A stretch of 64,000 nt of DNA, taken from contig JAQFWX010000009.1 in assembly GCA_027605045.1 (NCBI GenBank), positions 248,001 to 312,000 of the forward strand, written 5' to 3'. Positions 12,519 to 23,898 of the stretch are shown here, one piece after another. The notes below the pieces were generated by a model. The model was given only the letters and a program-made list of their open reading frames with translations, was not told the DNA's origin and ran no database searches. The translations under genes were made by a program, and so were the position numbers. Source of the DNA: Phallus indusiatus (lineage: Eukaryota; Basidiomycota; Agaricomycetes; Phallales; Phallaceae). Every line of letters starts with the position of its first letter. Position 1 is the first letter of the stretch.

Positions 12519-15500
12519 ATGCTACAAACCTCTGCAGCTGGTGTCCTCGCTCTTCTCTCAGAACCCGAAGATGTCTTGAGACAGTATGCCATTCAGTCTC
12601 TTTTACCCATGGTTCCCCAGTTTTGGGCGGAAATTTCGGAGCACATTGAAGCCATGTCAGTCTCCGCAATTTGTCACTGAGTTTCGTCAAAACTAACATA
12701 TTTTTTGCTAGTGAAACTCTCTACGAAAGTCAAGAACTTGCAAAACAATTCAGAGATGCAGCCGCCCTGCTCGCCAGCAAAGTTTATTACTACCTGGGCG
12801 AATATGACGAGGCCCTGTCCTTTGCCCTAGGTGCAGGCTCTGCTTTTGAAACCGAAAGCCGCGCCAAGGGGTCAGAAGAATATGTTGAAACAATCATATG
12901 TAGGTGGTATGTCATTGAGAGTTATTAATTCTTACGTTGGTAAATAGCTCGAGCAATTGACCGGTATATCGAAAGTCGCTCTTCGAGCACAAGAAAGGCT
13001 GAAGTTGACCCCCGTCTGCAAGATATCATTGAGGGTATTTTCAGAAGGTGTATAGAGGACAGAGAATACAAACAGGTAATTTAGGTTTACTCCGACTAAA
13101 AGTTTCGTCATTCTGACTGGGTCCCTCTAGGCTATGGGTATCGCACTCGAGTCTCGCCGTCTAGATGTTATAAAGCACATCTTCACCCTTACTTCCGACA
13201 TAGACCTACTTTCATATGTTATGGAAGCTGTTCTTGATACTGGCTTCAGTTTGTCTTACCGTGACGAAGTGTTGAACTTTTTATTACCCTTACTTCCACC
13301 TCCGTCACGTCATTCGCCTCATATTTACACGCTTACTCGAATACTGGTCACGTTGTCTGACGTATCCTTAACTATACCCTTCTTTACATCTCTGGTTCCC
13401 GAAGAAAGATTATTGGCTTTCCAATTTGCGTTTGACTTCGTAGAAGGTGGTTCCCAGGAATTTTTGGAAGCTTTGCGAAATGAACTGCCAACAGGCAAAA
13501 ATGAAGTAAGCATTATTCATTTTTCTTCATTTCACTCAGAAATGCTGACTGTTAACAGACTGAGCGAGAAATCTACGACAAGATCCGTCAAATACTAAGT
13601 GGCGAGGAGTCGATTAAATTATATCTGGAATTTTTGAAGAAAAATAATAAAGTGGATATGCAAATCCTCAAGGCCACCAGGGTAAGAAACCCTACTCCAC
13701 GCGAATAAATAACCCTTACCCGTTTATAGGATTCGCTAGAGTCTCGTTCGTCCGTGTATCACAATGCTTTGACGTTACAAAACGCTTATATGCATGCCGG
13801 TACAACATCCGATATCTTCCTTCGCGAGAATTTGGAATGGCTAGGACGTGCATCAAATTGGTCCAAATTCAGCGCTACTGCAGCTCTCGGTGTCATCCAC
13901 AAGGGTTATCTGGAACAAAGCATGACAATACTGGGACCTTACCTTCCGGGCACTGATCCTAATGTCGCTAGCAGCGTCTACTCTGAAGGAGGTGCTCTGT
14001 ATGCCCTTGGTATAATCAATGCCGGTATGGGCAGTGCAAGAGGTGTCGAGGCGTATATTCTGGAAAAGTTAAAAAACGCAACAAATGAGGTTGTACAACA
14101 TGGTGCATGTCTTGGTATTGGAATTGCTGCTATGGCCAGTCAGAGTCAAGGTTCGTAACCATTAACCCCCAGTGCTTCGGTATTACTCATCGAGCTTTCC
14201 TTCAGATGCCTTCGACGCTTTGAAGGAAAAACTTTTCACTGATTCGGCTGTGGCAAGTGAAGCTGCAGGATATGCTATGGGACTTGTTAAATTGGGTTCC
14301 AGCTCTGAAGAATGTTCAGATGAAATGCTGCAATACGCTCACGAGACACAGCACGAAAAGATTATCCGTGGTCTGGCAATTGGGGTTGCTTTCATCTATT
14401 ACGGTAAACAAGAACAAGCCGATGGTATAATCGAAAAGCTTTTGGCAGACAAGGTTTGGCGGTTTAATTTTGTTGTTCAAAACGTACGTTAAATTGAATC
14501 AGGACTCCATTCTTCGGTATGGCGGTGTATATACACTTGCTCTGGCATACGCTGGTACTGCAAACAACAATGCGATCAGGAAACTTTTGCACGTTGCTGT
14601 TTCGGATACCTCGGACGACGTGCGAAGAGCTGCAGTTACCTCGCTGGCGTTCTTGCTTTTCAAATCCCCTGGTCAAGTTCCGCGCATGGTTCAACTTCTT
14701 AGCGAAAGCTATAACCCACATGTACGATGTGGGGCTACTCTTGCTTTAGGTATCGCATGTGCTGGGACGGGATTACAGGTATCATTTACGTGGATTTTTT
14801 CTCGAGGAAAAAGATATTAATATTACTTAACAGGACGCAGTTGAAATCCTCGAACCAATGACCAAAGATCCCGTCGATTTCGTCAAGCAAGGCGCGTTCG
14901 TTGCCTTAGGGATGATATTAGTTCAACAATCGGAAGCTGCCTCACCCTCGATCAGCGCGATCAGGGCCTTATATGCTAAGACAGTTTCGGAAAAGCATGA
15001 AGATCCCATGGCACGTTTTGGAGCTGTTTTGGGGCAAGGTTTGATCGATGCCGGTGGAAGGAATGTGACCATCAGCTTGCAAAGTAGAGCCGGAAGTCGA
15101 AACATGAAAGCCATTGTTGGGATGGTACTGTTTTGTCAATTTTGGTATTGGTATCCATTGGCTCACTGTGCTTGTCTCGCTTTCGAGCCAACCGGAATTC
15201 TTGGATTGAATGAAGATTTGAAGGTATGGCAGCTTCCTCATATCATGCTCCGGCTAGCAAACCTGATTGATTATAATGAAGCCTGTCAAATTTGAGTTTG
15301 TTTCCAATGCTCGACCAAGCTTATTCGCTTATCCGCCATCAATTAAACCGCCGACAAAGGAGACAGTGGAAAAAGTTGCCACGGCAGTTCTGTCAACAAC
15401 AGCTAAGGCTAAGGCCCGGGAAAAGACCAAAGAGAGAGAGAAAGCCGCCCAAGAAGGCGATGCAATGGAAACGGTAACTTATTTATTTGCTATATTAATA

Positions 15501-16143
15501 TGAATCTAATATTCTGTTGATCAGGATGAAAAGACTGAGAAAAAAGTCGGCACAGAAGATGCGACCATGAAAGAAGCTAGTAGCTCTGCTCCTGTTCCAG
15601 CGCCTGCCGTTGGGAAATCAGGCGATATTTCTCCTATTTTGGGATCAATGTCTAGTCTTCCAGCAGTTGCGACACCTAAACGACGGCAGCCGGCAGAACC
15701 TACGTCAGAGACACTGCCCAACTTCTCTCGTGTTACACCTTCGCAGCTGTCATATATTACTTTCCCCTCAGAAGATCGTTATCAACCAATCCGCCCTGTT
15801 TCTACCGGTGCACGATCTGCTCGCGTACCGGAAAAAGCCTCAGAAAGATCTGTTGGCGGAGGCGGTATTCTTTTGCTTGTTGATCGACAACCCGGTGAAC
15901 CTGTCGAATTCCTTGATTTTGGAACCGAAGAGCGAGCTATCCCAATAGAGCAAAACCCACAACCAGCAACTGACTCACAAGCAGCCGCTGAACCAACAGC
16001 TTCTACTGGCATGCATGTTGATGAGAGCGCACCGGAGGCTGAGCCTCCAGAACCATTCGAGGTTAGTACACTTGATTCACTAGCGTAAATAGCGCACTCT
16101 AATAAATTTGATTTCTTAGTATCCATTTGATAACGATACGTGA
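12519..16143 (+). CDS. RPN2: 26S proteasome regulatory subunit RPN2 (PSMD1)
   Basis: RPN2 is the large scaffold subunit at the base of the 19S regulatory particle. The protein opens with the helical N-terminal domain ([19 protein letters not shown]). The PC (proteasome/cyclosome) repeat toroid follows, with repeats such as [61 protein letters not shown] and [13 protein letters not shown] charged Lys/Glu linker comes next, and then the conserved C-terminal domain ([18 protein letters not shown]). About ten introns interrupt the gene. The last exon (16120-16143) codes only YPFDNDT and, with the preceding PPEPFE, forms the tail that binds Rpn13 in other eukaryotes. It is about 990 residues and intact. 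One intron uses an unusual gttcgt donor at 14151. It is divergently paired with COX13. Confidence 0.95.
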
Positions 16144-17530
16144 TATCTAAAAGATGTAGAGACAGTATAATTTTTTTATATTATCATATTTTGATCTTTC
16201 AATTGCTCAAGCTCATGAAAAATTTACTGTCAACCGTCTATGCAAATATTTCCGACGTCGCACTGTTGTAAAATGAATGACGTAGGTGTTTTTATCAGGT
16301 AACGGGAAGGCCTGTGCGTTACCCCTTGTGCCGACGGTCAAAAGGAAATCCATAGATAAGATTTAAATATAGGTGCTGTTGGCACGACAAAATTACTCAA
16401 GGGCGAAATTTGACGATCAACAACACAAACAGCCTTCAGGTCAGCACTCCCGTCGTAGAACATGGATAGGTTGAATGAGGATATTGCACGTGAACCCGGA
16501 GCATCGAAGGAACGCATAGAAACCGTGGAACCTGGCAAAATTTAATCATCTCCTGATTAATTAGATATGTTATGTGGTTAAAACCAGATGGAAGTTTATC
16601 AATCAAAATTCGTTCCGTCCGCTATTGCGCAAAGGGCATAGTATCCTCCTAGTGCGTGGATGCTTTTGGAAAAGGTCAGCTGTGCCACTCAGTGGAAGTG
16701 AAACCCCTGGTACAAATAAACAACTCGTAGAATTATCTTCGTGCAGCTTGCTGAAATTCCCATATAATAGAAATAGTAAACTTCAAGCCATTATAGTCCT
16801 TTTCAATTAATGGAGCATGAAATTAAAAATTAGTAGTCGTAGCTTTGATTGTCACTCATATTACAATAAACTCTGAATCTGGAGTATGTTTCAACAAGAT
16901 TGATTAACGAATGGGACTTTTAAGAAAACGGTAGATTTGGCAAAGCGCCATCAGCAACGCCGCTGCCTTGGAGCAACGGAGAAGCCGTGAACAATTGGGT
17001 ACAAAGGGAAGACTGAAGGATAGGAAGATCCGCTGATTAGGCGTGGGTTCCAAAGAACCACGAAAAAAACACAGCCCTTACGTCCCACAAATTCAGTGAG
17101 ATCTTCATTGTTGATGGATTGACTGCCATCATGCCCAGAACCTCTGCTAGCGCAAACCGGTCTCAGTTCATTAATTTAGGGTATCATCGTTAGAAACCCT
17201 TGAAGTTTTTTCGTGAGAGAAAGGAAGAAACCCGGGTCTGCGTGTCTATTACACGAAATATCGCCGAAATGGACCTAAGACGCTGCTGTTCATTGGGAGA
17301 TAATACTACCAGTCGAGAGGGTACTCGCTAATTTGAAATGGTAAACCAGCAAACTCCTGTCATCGACTAGCACCCAGTTCGGATTGCAACGTCAACAATT
17401 TCTTATTGGCGCACACAGCATCTCTGCTTTTGCCGGTATTTTGGACCTGAGTGTGATATAAATTGAAATAATTAAATACAATACATAACATACATAATAA
17501 ATATTTTCATTGAATTCGTCATTATTGTGA
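16144..17530. other. gene-poor stretch between RPN2 and receptor copy A
   Basis: About 1.4 kb between two converging stops. The part near 16340-16790 holds minus-strand pieces that read like a disrupted gene (see the separate entry). The remainder, about 16800-17400, has a short hairpin-like gggttc/gaaccc element near 17045 but no open frame or RNA gene that I can support. Confidence 0.5.
16340..16790 (-). pseudogene. possible broken small gene of unknown family
   Basis: Three minus-strand segments read like pieces of one protein but lie in different frames. In transcription order they are LFVPGVSLPLSGTADLFQKH (around 16700), GGYYALCAIADGTN (around 16640), and, after a plausible intron ending near 16532, GSTVSMRSFDAPGSRAISSF followed by FYDGSADLKAVCVVDRQISP. 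The second intron has a weak gttttaa donor and a tgccag acceptor. A signal-like stretch, SLLFLLYGNFS, precedes the first segment. I do not recognise the family. The breaks could be true decay or the same one-base sequence losses seen elsewhere in the window. Confidence 0.3.
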
Positions 17531-19028
17531 TTATACGGCGGATTTCTTAGGCAAAGCAACTTGGTCAGGACGAGAAAGCTCATAAATCCCGCCGTGTAAA
17601 GAAAGAATGGGTCTCCCTGATCTTTCCATAACCGGGGAATATACGCTGGTGCGTTTGTTGAGCTGTAATAAACCTGGACGTCCAAATGTGTAAATCATAA
17701 CGTTGAAAAATCCACCCGCTGAGAAAAGCATGCCGCCGAATACTGTGGCGGGAAAAGGAACAGCTTGCGCGGATGGAGTAGATTTCGTCGACACAACAAA
17801 TGTGTGAATTCGCGCGACGGCGACAGGGACAACCTTGTTACGCAAAGGTGAGAATGATACTTTTGGTGTTCCCTATATTAACTTACGCTGAAAATATATG
17901 CCACAGGGAAACTAACAAATATAAGCATCGAAAATCCAATAATTTTTTTACTCACCATAACAGGCGATAAGGCGAAATAGTATTTCCGTAAATCATTCGT
18001 AGTCCCTCTCTTGTTTTGCGCGACCTCACGTAAAAGTATACATTATAACGACCGTTCAGAGTTCTCTCAACAACTAAATATCCTTTTAAGACAAGGAACG
18101 CCGTGAAGTAATAGACGAGGTTCAGAGCGGCCGCTAGCCACATCCATGCGTATTCCAACCCAATTCCCTCACCGAGATATCTTTCAGTGATCCAGCACCC
18201 TGAAAAAGATGAGTAAAATTATTATTTCAAAGGACATAGAACATACAATATACTGTGTTACCGTAATAATCGCCCTTACGATGGATTATGTATGTGACGG
18301 TGGTGATGAGGAATATAAATAACACAAAAACGGATAGAATAATTTTCGGGAGGATAAAACTGTGTGGCTCTTGCCATCTCAATACTATCTTGGCGAATGT
18401 AAATGTAGATAACGCCTGGAACGATTGTCAAGCTAAGCAATTAGACTATAGAAAAAAAGGGATGTACCAAAGTACTAGAAATGGAAGTCTCAATAACACG
18501 GGTTTAAACACAAAAGGCACATAATGACATACCAGAGAGCCACTCCAACATCCCCAATCTGGGTGAAACGGCTGATGAATAAAATTTCGGTGACATGAAA
18601 TGTACTGTATTACCTGTTCCAAGAAGCCCTGAACAGTACAATATTTACCCTCCAGTACTCCCTAGAAAAAACAGTAAGATGATAAGCTATAATAATTCAC
18701 CCTATGTTTTACCGATAGGTTAACCCATCTAATGTCCATCATTCCTCCAATTGCTTGGATAAAATCAAAGCATAAGAGACCCAATAGATACATATCCAAA
18801 TGAGACCGAACAAGTCTCATCCCGGGCTGGCCACGGTACTTGTAGACTTGGTACTATTGTGGCAGATTAGCTCAGATAGATAAAAACAAAACAATGTTGC
18901 CCAACTAAAAGATAAGTAAACATGGAGACCACCGAAACGCATGATAATGTGGCTGCTTCGGCCACCAGTGTGATACCTATACGGGTTTCGCAGGACCATG
19001 AGGAAGAGTCTGTTGAGCTGTTAGACAT
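17531..19028 (-). CDS. seven-helix receptor, Git3/cAMP-receptor-like, tandem copy A
   Basis: The predicted plasma-membrane receptor starts MSNSSTDSSSW at 19028. TM1 is at GITLVAEAATLSCVSVVSMF. TM2 lies in LDMYLLGLLCFDFIQAIGGM followed by MDIRW. TM3 begins after the conserved cysteine/glutamine stretch YCTVQGFLEQ and continues GDVGVALW. TM4 and TM5 surround IILSVFVLFIFLITTVTY. TM6 is at YAWMWLAAALNLVYYFTAFL, and TM7 at FPATVFGGMLFSAGGFFNVM. The tail is short and ends PKKSAV. The pattern FDFIQAIG, MDIRW, QGFL matches fungal Git3-type nutrient and cAMP-receptor-like GPCRs that signal through G-alpha and adenylate cyclase. At least seven introns lie at the same places as in copy B. Ligand unknown. 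The reading frame appears intact. Confidence 0.75.
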
Positions 19029-20112
19029 GGTGGCCTCGAGGCCTATGAAGCGAAATTAACCTAACCTAACTTTTATACTTAAGTAGATACCTGGTTCAGC
19101 ATTGGGCCTTGGCACGTCGCCACGTTTGGCGAACTCGTGCTGTTTAGCGTGTCAATTTGGAATGAGTGTATCGCAGCCGGGCTGTGCAAGCTTCCATGTT
19201 GCATCATATTATGATCAGGTACATTGAATAGGAGCGTACCCATTTCGAGATCTCGAACAGAATCTGACCGTGCACCTGGTGCGGTCGCGCTAACGGCCAT
19301 GACGCGCCCGTGTGACAGTCGTTGCCACTCTGAGAATGACATCCTCGATGACTCGACCCGATGATGACTGATGTTATCGCCGGCAGCCCAAAAGGACAAT
19401 ACCCAGCTTGCGCTAAACATGTTCCGTTACTTCACATACTGGACAGGCGAGCTCAAGTGAGTTATAACGTTTTGAGTTATCATTGATACCAGTGATAAGA
19501 AGGACTTAAGGACCGACGTGGCGGTATTCTATGTTTTTTCAGGTAAGTTTATTTGTGGAATACCACGTAGATAAAGAAAAGATTCTTATCAATCCACTCA
19601 ACGACTTTGGAAATTATTACAATTCCCCAAAACCGAAGTCTCTTCATATTAATCTAGTTCATCTTAGTCGCCAACTACATAGTACTAAGTCCAACTTCAC
19701 AATTCGAAAGACGCCATACCTTCTCTTCTCCGGGGATACACTATCATCCGGGCGGATGAGGGAAAGGCGTAACGGAGAACATCGCATACGCGCGGCAGCG
19801 CTGAATGTTTGAGATTTCCTCCGACATTTCGCATTTAGATTGATTTACATCGTTTCGTGCAGTTTTGAAGCCACTTCTCCGCGCTAGTACCCAACGCGTT
19901 GGAAAAGTATATAAAAGTTTCCACCGAGTAAAGTCCCTGCTATGGCAAGAGGCTGGGTGGATGATGTAGTTCACGACAAAATTTGTGTTTACAAAAATAT
20001 TACACTATAAATAAACAATGCTGCACACATGGAAGTGCGTAGAACCTAATCATTACAGCGAGGGAATTCATATAAGTGATAAATACTTTCATCAAATTCG
20101 TCAACATTTCAA
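19029..20112. other. spacer between the two receptor copies
   Basis: The first ~400 bp (19029-19430) resemble the sequence upstream of copy B (21604-22010) in short blocks, for example a shared element near aacctaac, a tcgcca block, and a ggctgtgcaa block. This stretch therefore belongs to the duplicated unit. From about 19440 to 20112 I see no similarity, no convincing coding frame and no RNA gene. Confidence 0.5.
19362..19428 (+). pseudogene. possible decayed remnant of the NDUFB11 first exon
   Basis: This stretch lines up with the start of NDUFB11 (21925-21995). Shared blocks include atgtt[ag]tc, [ag]cagc, aaagga or gaagga followed by acccagc, and a downstream gcgc...acat. There is no intact frame. 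It sits at the same distance upstream of receptor copy A as NDUFB11 does upstream of copy B, so it is probably a fragment carried along by the duplication. The match is by eye over about 65 bp. Confidence 0.4.
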
Positions 20113-21603
20113 TCATACGAAGGATTTCGTGGGTAAAATAGCTTGGTTAGGGCGAGAAAGCCCATAAGTCTCGTCAGGTATCAGGAGAGCGGGTCTCCTT
20201 GGTCTTTCCATCACCGGAGAAGATATACTTGAGCGTCTTTTGAGTTGTAGTAGGCCTGGACGTGCAAATGTGTAAACCATGACATTAAAAAATCCACCAG
20301 CTGCGAAAAGCATGTCGCCGAATACTGTGGCAGGAAATGGAACAGAGTCTGTAGATGCAACGTATGCATGAATTCGCGCGACGGCCACAGGAATAACCTT
20401 GTCATGCAAAGGTGAGAATAATACTTTGGTGTCCTCTAATTTACTTACGCTAATAATATATGCCGCGGGAAAACTAGCAATCATGAACACCGGAAAGTTT
20501 AATTATTTTATCTGACATCGCACTCACCATAACAGTCGATAAGGTGAAACACGACTTCCATAAATGTTACGCAGTTCTTCTCTTGTTTTGGGCGACCTCA
20601 TGTAAAAGTAAACATGAAACCGATTGTTCACAGTTCTCTCAACAAATAAATATCCTTTCAAGACAAGGAACGCCGTGAGATAGTAGGCGAGGTTCAGAGC
20701 GGCCGCTAGCCACATCCATGCGTATTCCAACCCAATGCCCTCGCCAAGGTATCTTTCGGTGATCCAACACCCTTAAAAAATATTGGTGAAAATACTGTTA
20801 GTACGGGCGCGCAAAACATACAATATACCGTGTTGCCGTAGTAATTGTTTTTACGATGAATTAAGTATGTGACGGTGGTGATGAGGAAGATAAATAACGC
20901 AAAGACAGAGAGAATGATCTTCGGAAGGATGAAACTGTCGGGTTCTTGCCATTTCAATACTATTTTGGCGAATGTATATGTTGATAACGTCTGGAACGAT
21001 TCGCCAAATATACGCAACGAGTGGTAGAGAACATACCAAAGTGCTAACAATGAGCGTCTCAATAACATGATTTACAAAATCCACAAAAAGCATTAGATGG
21101 ACGTACCAAAGAGCCACTCCAACATCTCCAGTCTTGAGTAAAACGGCAAATGAGTCAAATTCCGATAACAGGAAACGTACTTGTATTACCTGTTTTAAAA
21201 AGCCCTGAACAACACAATAATTACCCTCTAGCACGCCCTTGCAAAACATTGAGGACGTCATGGAAAATATTTGCGAAATTGATTTACCGATAAAGCAACC
21301 CATCTAATATCCATCATTCCTCCAATTGCTTGGATGAAATCGAAACACAATAATCCTAATAAATACATATCCAAATGAGACCGTATAAGTTTTATTTCGG
21401 GCTGGCTACGATGCATATAAACTTGATACTGTTGCGGTTGATTAGTTTTGATAGATGAAGACGAAACAATGGTACCCAACTAGAAGATAACCAAACATAC
21501 ACACCACCGAAAGGCATGACAGCGTCGCGGCTTCGGCCACCAGTGTAATGCCTATACGAGTTTCACAGGTCCATGAAAAGGAGTCTGTTGAGGTATTAGA
21601 CAT
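20113..21603 (-). CDS. seven-helix receptor, Git3/cAMP-receptor-like, tandem copy B
   Basis: Paralogue of the gene at 17531-19028. The start at 21603 gives MSNTSTDSFSW, with TM1 at GITLVAEAATLSCLSVVCMF. LGLLCFDFIQAIGGMMDIRW follows, then NYCVVQGFLKQ, GDVGVALW, FAKIVLKWQEPDSFILPK, IILSVFALFIFLITTVTYLI, YAWMWLAAALNLAYYLTAFL and FPATVFGDMLFAAGGFFNVM. It ends LPTKSFV with the stop at 20113. Introns are short and lie at matching positions in both copies. The two proteins look about three-quarters identical, with differences spread through both, so both seem to be kept by selection. The role is inferred from the family: a nutrient or pheromone-like G-protein-coupled receptor. It is divergent from NDUFB11 with 319 bp between start codons. 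Confidence 0.77.
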
Positions 21604-21922
21604 AAAGGTCTCGAGTGTTGGGAAGCGAAAACAACCTAACCGTTTAATTTTATATACAAGGAGATGTTTGTTTATTATTGGCACATCGCCAAATTCAAGA
21701 TGTTAACGAGCTCGTGCTCCTTGGCGTATCATTTTGTCCAATGACGATGGCAGATGAAGCCAGGCTGTGCAAATTTCGGGTCGAACCAATACAAGTATCA
21801 GGCACACAACAGACTTTGAGTAAATATATTCATTGTGATCAAGTCCGGGCAATTGGTCCTAGTAGTCGTGCTAACGGAGAACGGAGTCGTAGTAGTGACG
21901 CGTGACAACTGCTGCTTATCTA
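21604..21922. promoter_or_regulatory. divergent intergenic region, receptor copy B / NDUFB11
   Basis: It separates the two start codons and holds both promoters. Part of it has a diverged counterpart upstream of receptor copy A (19029-19430). I recognise no specific element. Confidence 0.5.
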
Positions 21923-22407
21923 ATGATGCCCTCAATGTTGTCAATGACAGCTAGAAGGATACCCAGCCGTGCACTATGCTTGCGCGCAACATATCCCGCT
22001 GTTTCACAGACTAGGCTAGCAAGCCATAATGCTCCTCAATACAATGAACCCACCGGCTACCTATTTGGAGAAAAGGTGTGTTGTGACTTTCCGTTATTCC
22101 GCCTTCGTGTTGTCTAATATTTTGGAAAACCAAACAAGCCACCACCCCCAGGACAAAAACGGAAGCGAGAAGATTGGGAGCTACTCTGGTATTGGGGAAT
22201 GTTCGGCTCAATGGCTGTTGCAGCTGTTGGTTTATACTACAAACCTGACACAAGGTATGTCTATGGCGATTTCCTCTCATTTGCAGAATCTTACGTGAAC
22301 TTGCCTTATTTGCGTATAGCATTCAAAGCTGGGCATTACAAGAAGCTAAAGCTAGAATGGAGGCCCGTGGCGAAAGTACCGAATACAAGCCTTCCAGTTC
22401 CAGCTAG
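21923..22407 (+). CDS. NADH:ubiquinone oxidoreductase subunit NDUFB11 (ESSS)
   Basis: An accessory single-helix subunit of the membrane arm of mitochondrial complex I. The N-terminal presequence is basic and lacks acids (MTARRIPSRALCLRATYPAV). The ESSS core follows: YNEPTGYLFGEK, PPPPGQKRKREDWELLWYWG, the membrane helix MFGSMAVAAVGLYY, KPDTSIQSWALQEAKARME and the Ser-rich end KPSSSS. Exons are 21923-22075, 22139-22254 and 22320-22407, giving 357 nt and 118 residues with all phases agreeing. Two nearby ATGs (21923, 21926) are possible starts. It is tail-to-tail with GCVH and head-to-head with receptor copy B. Confidence 0.88.
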
Positions 22408-22591
22408 AGAGTATGAAGCTAAGCTTCAGGGACCGTTTGTGTATATTAGAAAAGAGACATATAACTAATTGAACGCAAGAGACGGTTGAGCGTTGTGGCG
22501 AAATGCTGTCTAGTAGATAATGTTATAGATTGGCTGAAAGCAAGTTGAAATGCTATCCTTCCGTTTTGTTTTACGAAGATCGACAATAGCC

Positions 22592-23359
22592 TTATGCGCT
22601 TTCGCTGCAATATGATTCGTATGCTTCTTCTGTCATCAACGATTTAAGCTAAAAGAATCGCATTGATTAAAGCTCGCGTGCACTGAAATATTACTTTCAT
22701 ACCTCATCCGGTTTTGAAACCTGTAAATCACAAAGCCAACCTGTACATCAATGAAAGAGGCGTGTTACCCCTCAAAATGATATATGCAAAACTAAGACGA
22801 ACCAGCAGTTTCGGGTTCCTTGTTCATGAGGCCTGGCGTTCCGCCCAACTCCTCGTTTATCTCGATAACCTTACCAGATACAGGAGCATACTTAACAAAC
22901 GATGAGACCTTATGATGCGATAAGACAACAAAAAAAAGGGCAAACAATATCAGAAGCAGCTTTGACACTCTCTACCGCGCCAATTTGATCTGTTTTTGGA
23001 GGTGAATCAGATCCGTCTGTGAAGGGCCAAAAAAAGAACGCACCGCCTTGAGCAACCTCACGCTCAAGCTTTGGAAGCTCAACAAAAACGACGTCACCCA
23101 GACTCTCTGCTGCGTGATTCGTGATATGTAGACGGCCTATTGACGTCTCATCATTATAGCTGATCAACTCGTGCTCTTTCGTGTACCATTTCGCTGTTGG
23201 CACAGTGATTGTAAGCGAAATTTGCGCAGTTATGACAAGAGATGCGGACTCACTAACTATCGTTCGAGAAGATAATTTAGCGTTAAAAGATGTGTATTTT
23301 AGACCAACACGCTGTGCTCTCAGAAATGAACGCGCTGTCTGGTGCCAAACCGGTATCAT
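22592..23359 (-). CDS. GCVH: glycine cleavage system H protein
   Basis: Mitochondrial lipoyl carrier that shuttles the aminomethyl group between the P, T and L proteins of glycine decarboxylase. The start at 23359 (MIPVWHQTARSFLRAQR) gives a basic presequence. The core follows: KWYTKEHELISYNDETSIG, SLGDVVFVELPKLEREVAQG, then DQIGAVESVKAASDI with the lipoyl-lysine, YAPVSGKVIEINEELGGTPG, LMNKEPETAGWLC and the end LKSLMTEEAYESYCSESA. Five introns of about 50-60 nt can be placed with consistent phases. The last two exons are short and easy to miss. The protein is about 165 residues with a complete domain. It is followed upstream by TUF1 on the same strand. Confidence 0.92.
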
Positions 23360-23898
23360 GATAAGCAACAGTAGAGAACGGCGACCACGATGACTTGGAA
23401 TTGCCACGGAAGGAAGCGCCCGGTTCAAAGAACCATCGTGCCATAGCCATAGGTAACTCAAAACATTATCGAGGCTATTAATTTTAAAGTCCATCTGGCA
23501 TTTTTTGATGAAAACACTCGTCGTTATCTTATTCGGACCAGGTCATAAAGCGAGCACGGGTTGAGTTTGGCGATGACAGGCCTGCAGACCCAGATTCAGA
23601 TCAACATTTATATCCAGATACCAGATGCCCGGAAAAAAAGGGAGAAACATTTTTAGAAAAGCGCGAAATGATAAGGAGAAAGAGCAAAGAGCAAGCAGTG
23701 AGCAGATCAGGCGCTGGGTGTGATGCTTGTCAAAGTTGAAGCTAGCAACAGAACTCTTATCAATTGAGGGCCGCCATCAAAAATGTATGCTAAAATCAAT
23801 GGAGCGGGGATTTTGAGTATTATACAGTAGAGCAAAAAAAGGAGTAGATCATTGCTGCTAAAGCGAATTAATCGATATATGTCTATACGCGGTCGAAT
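23360..23898. other. intergenic region between TUF1 and GCVH
   Basis: Both neighbours are transcribed from the minus strand, so this holds the TUF1 3' flank and the GCVH promoter. A purine-rich stretch lies near 23630-23700. No open frame or RNA gene is recognisable. Confidence 0.6.

Noticed and set aside
17030..17070. Hairpin-like ggttc/gaacc sequence as a possible tRNA arm
   Set aside because: No matching acceptor, D or anticodon arms can be folded around it.
19055..19072. Short aacctaacctaac run that resembles telomere-type repeats
   Set aside because: Only two or three units, in the middle of ordinary genes, so not an internal telomere repeat array.
19079..19420. Open minus-strand stretch of 113 codons upstream of receptor copy A
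   Set aside because: It lacks recognisable protein features and lies in the duplicated upstream DNA, whose counterpart near copy B is not open in the same frame.
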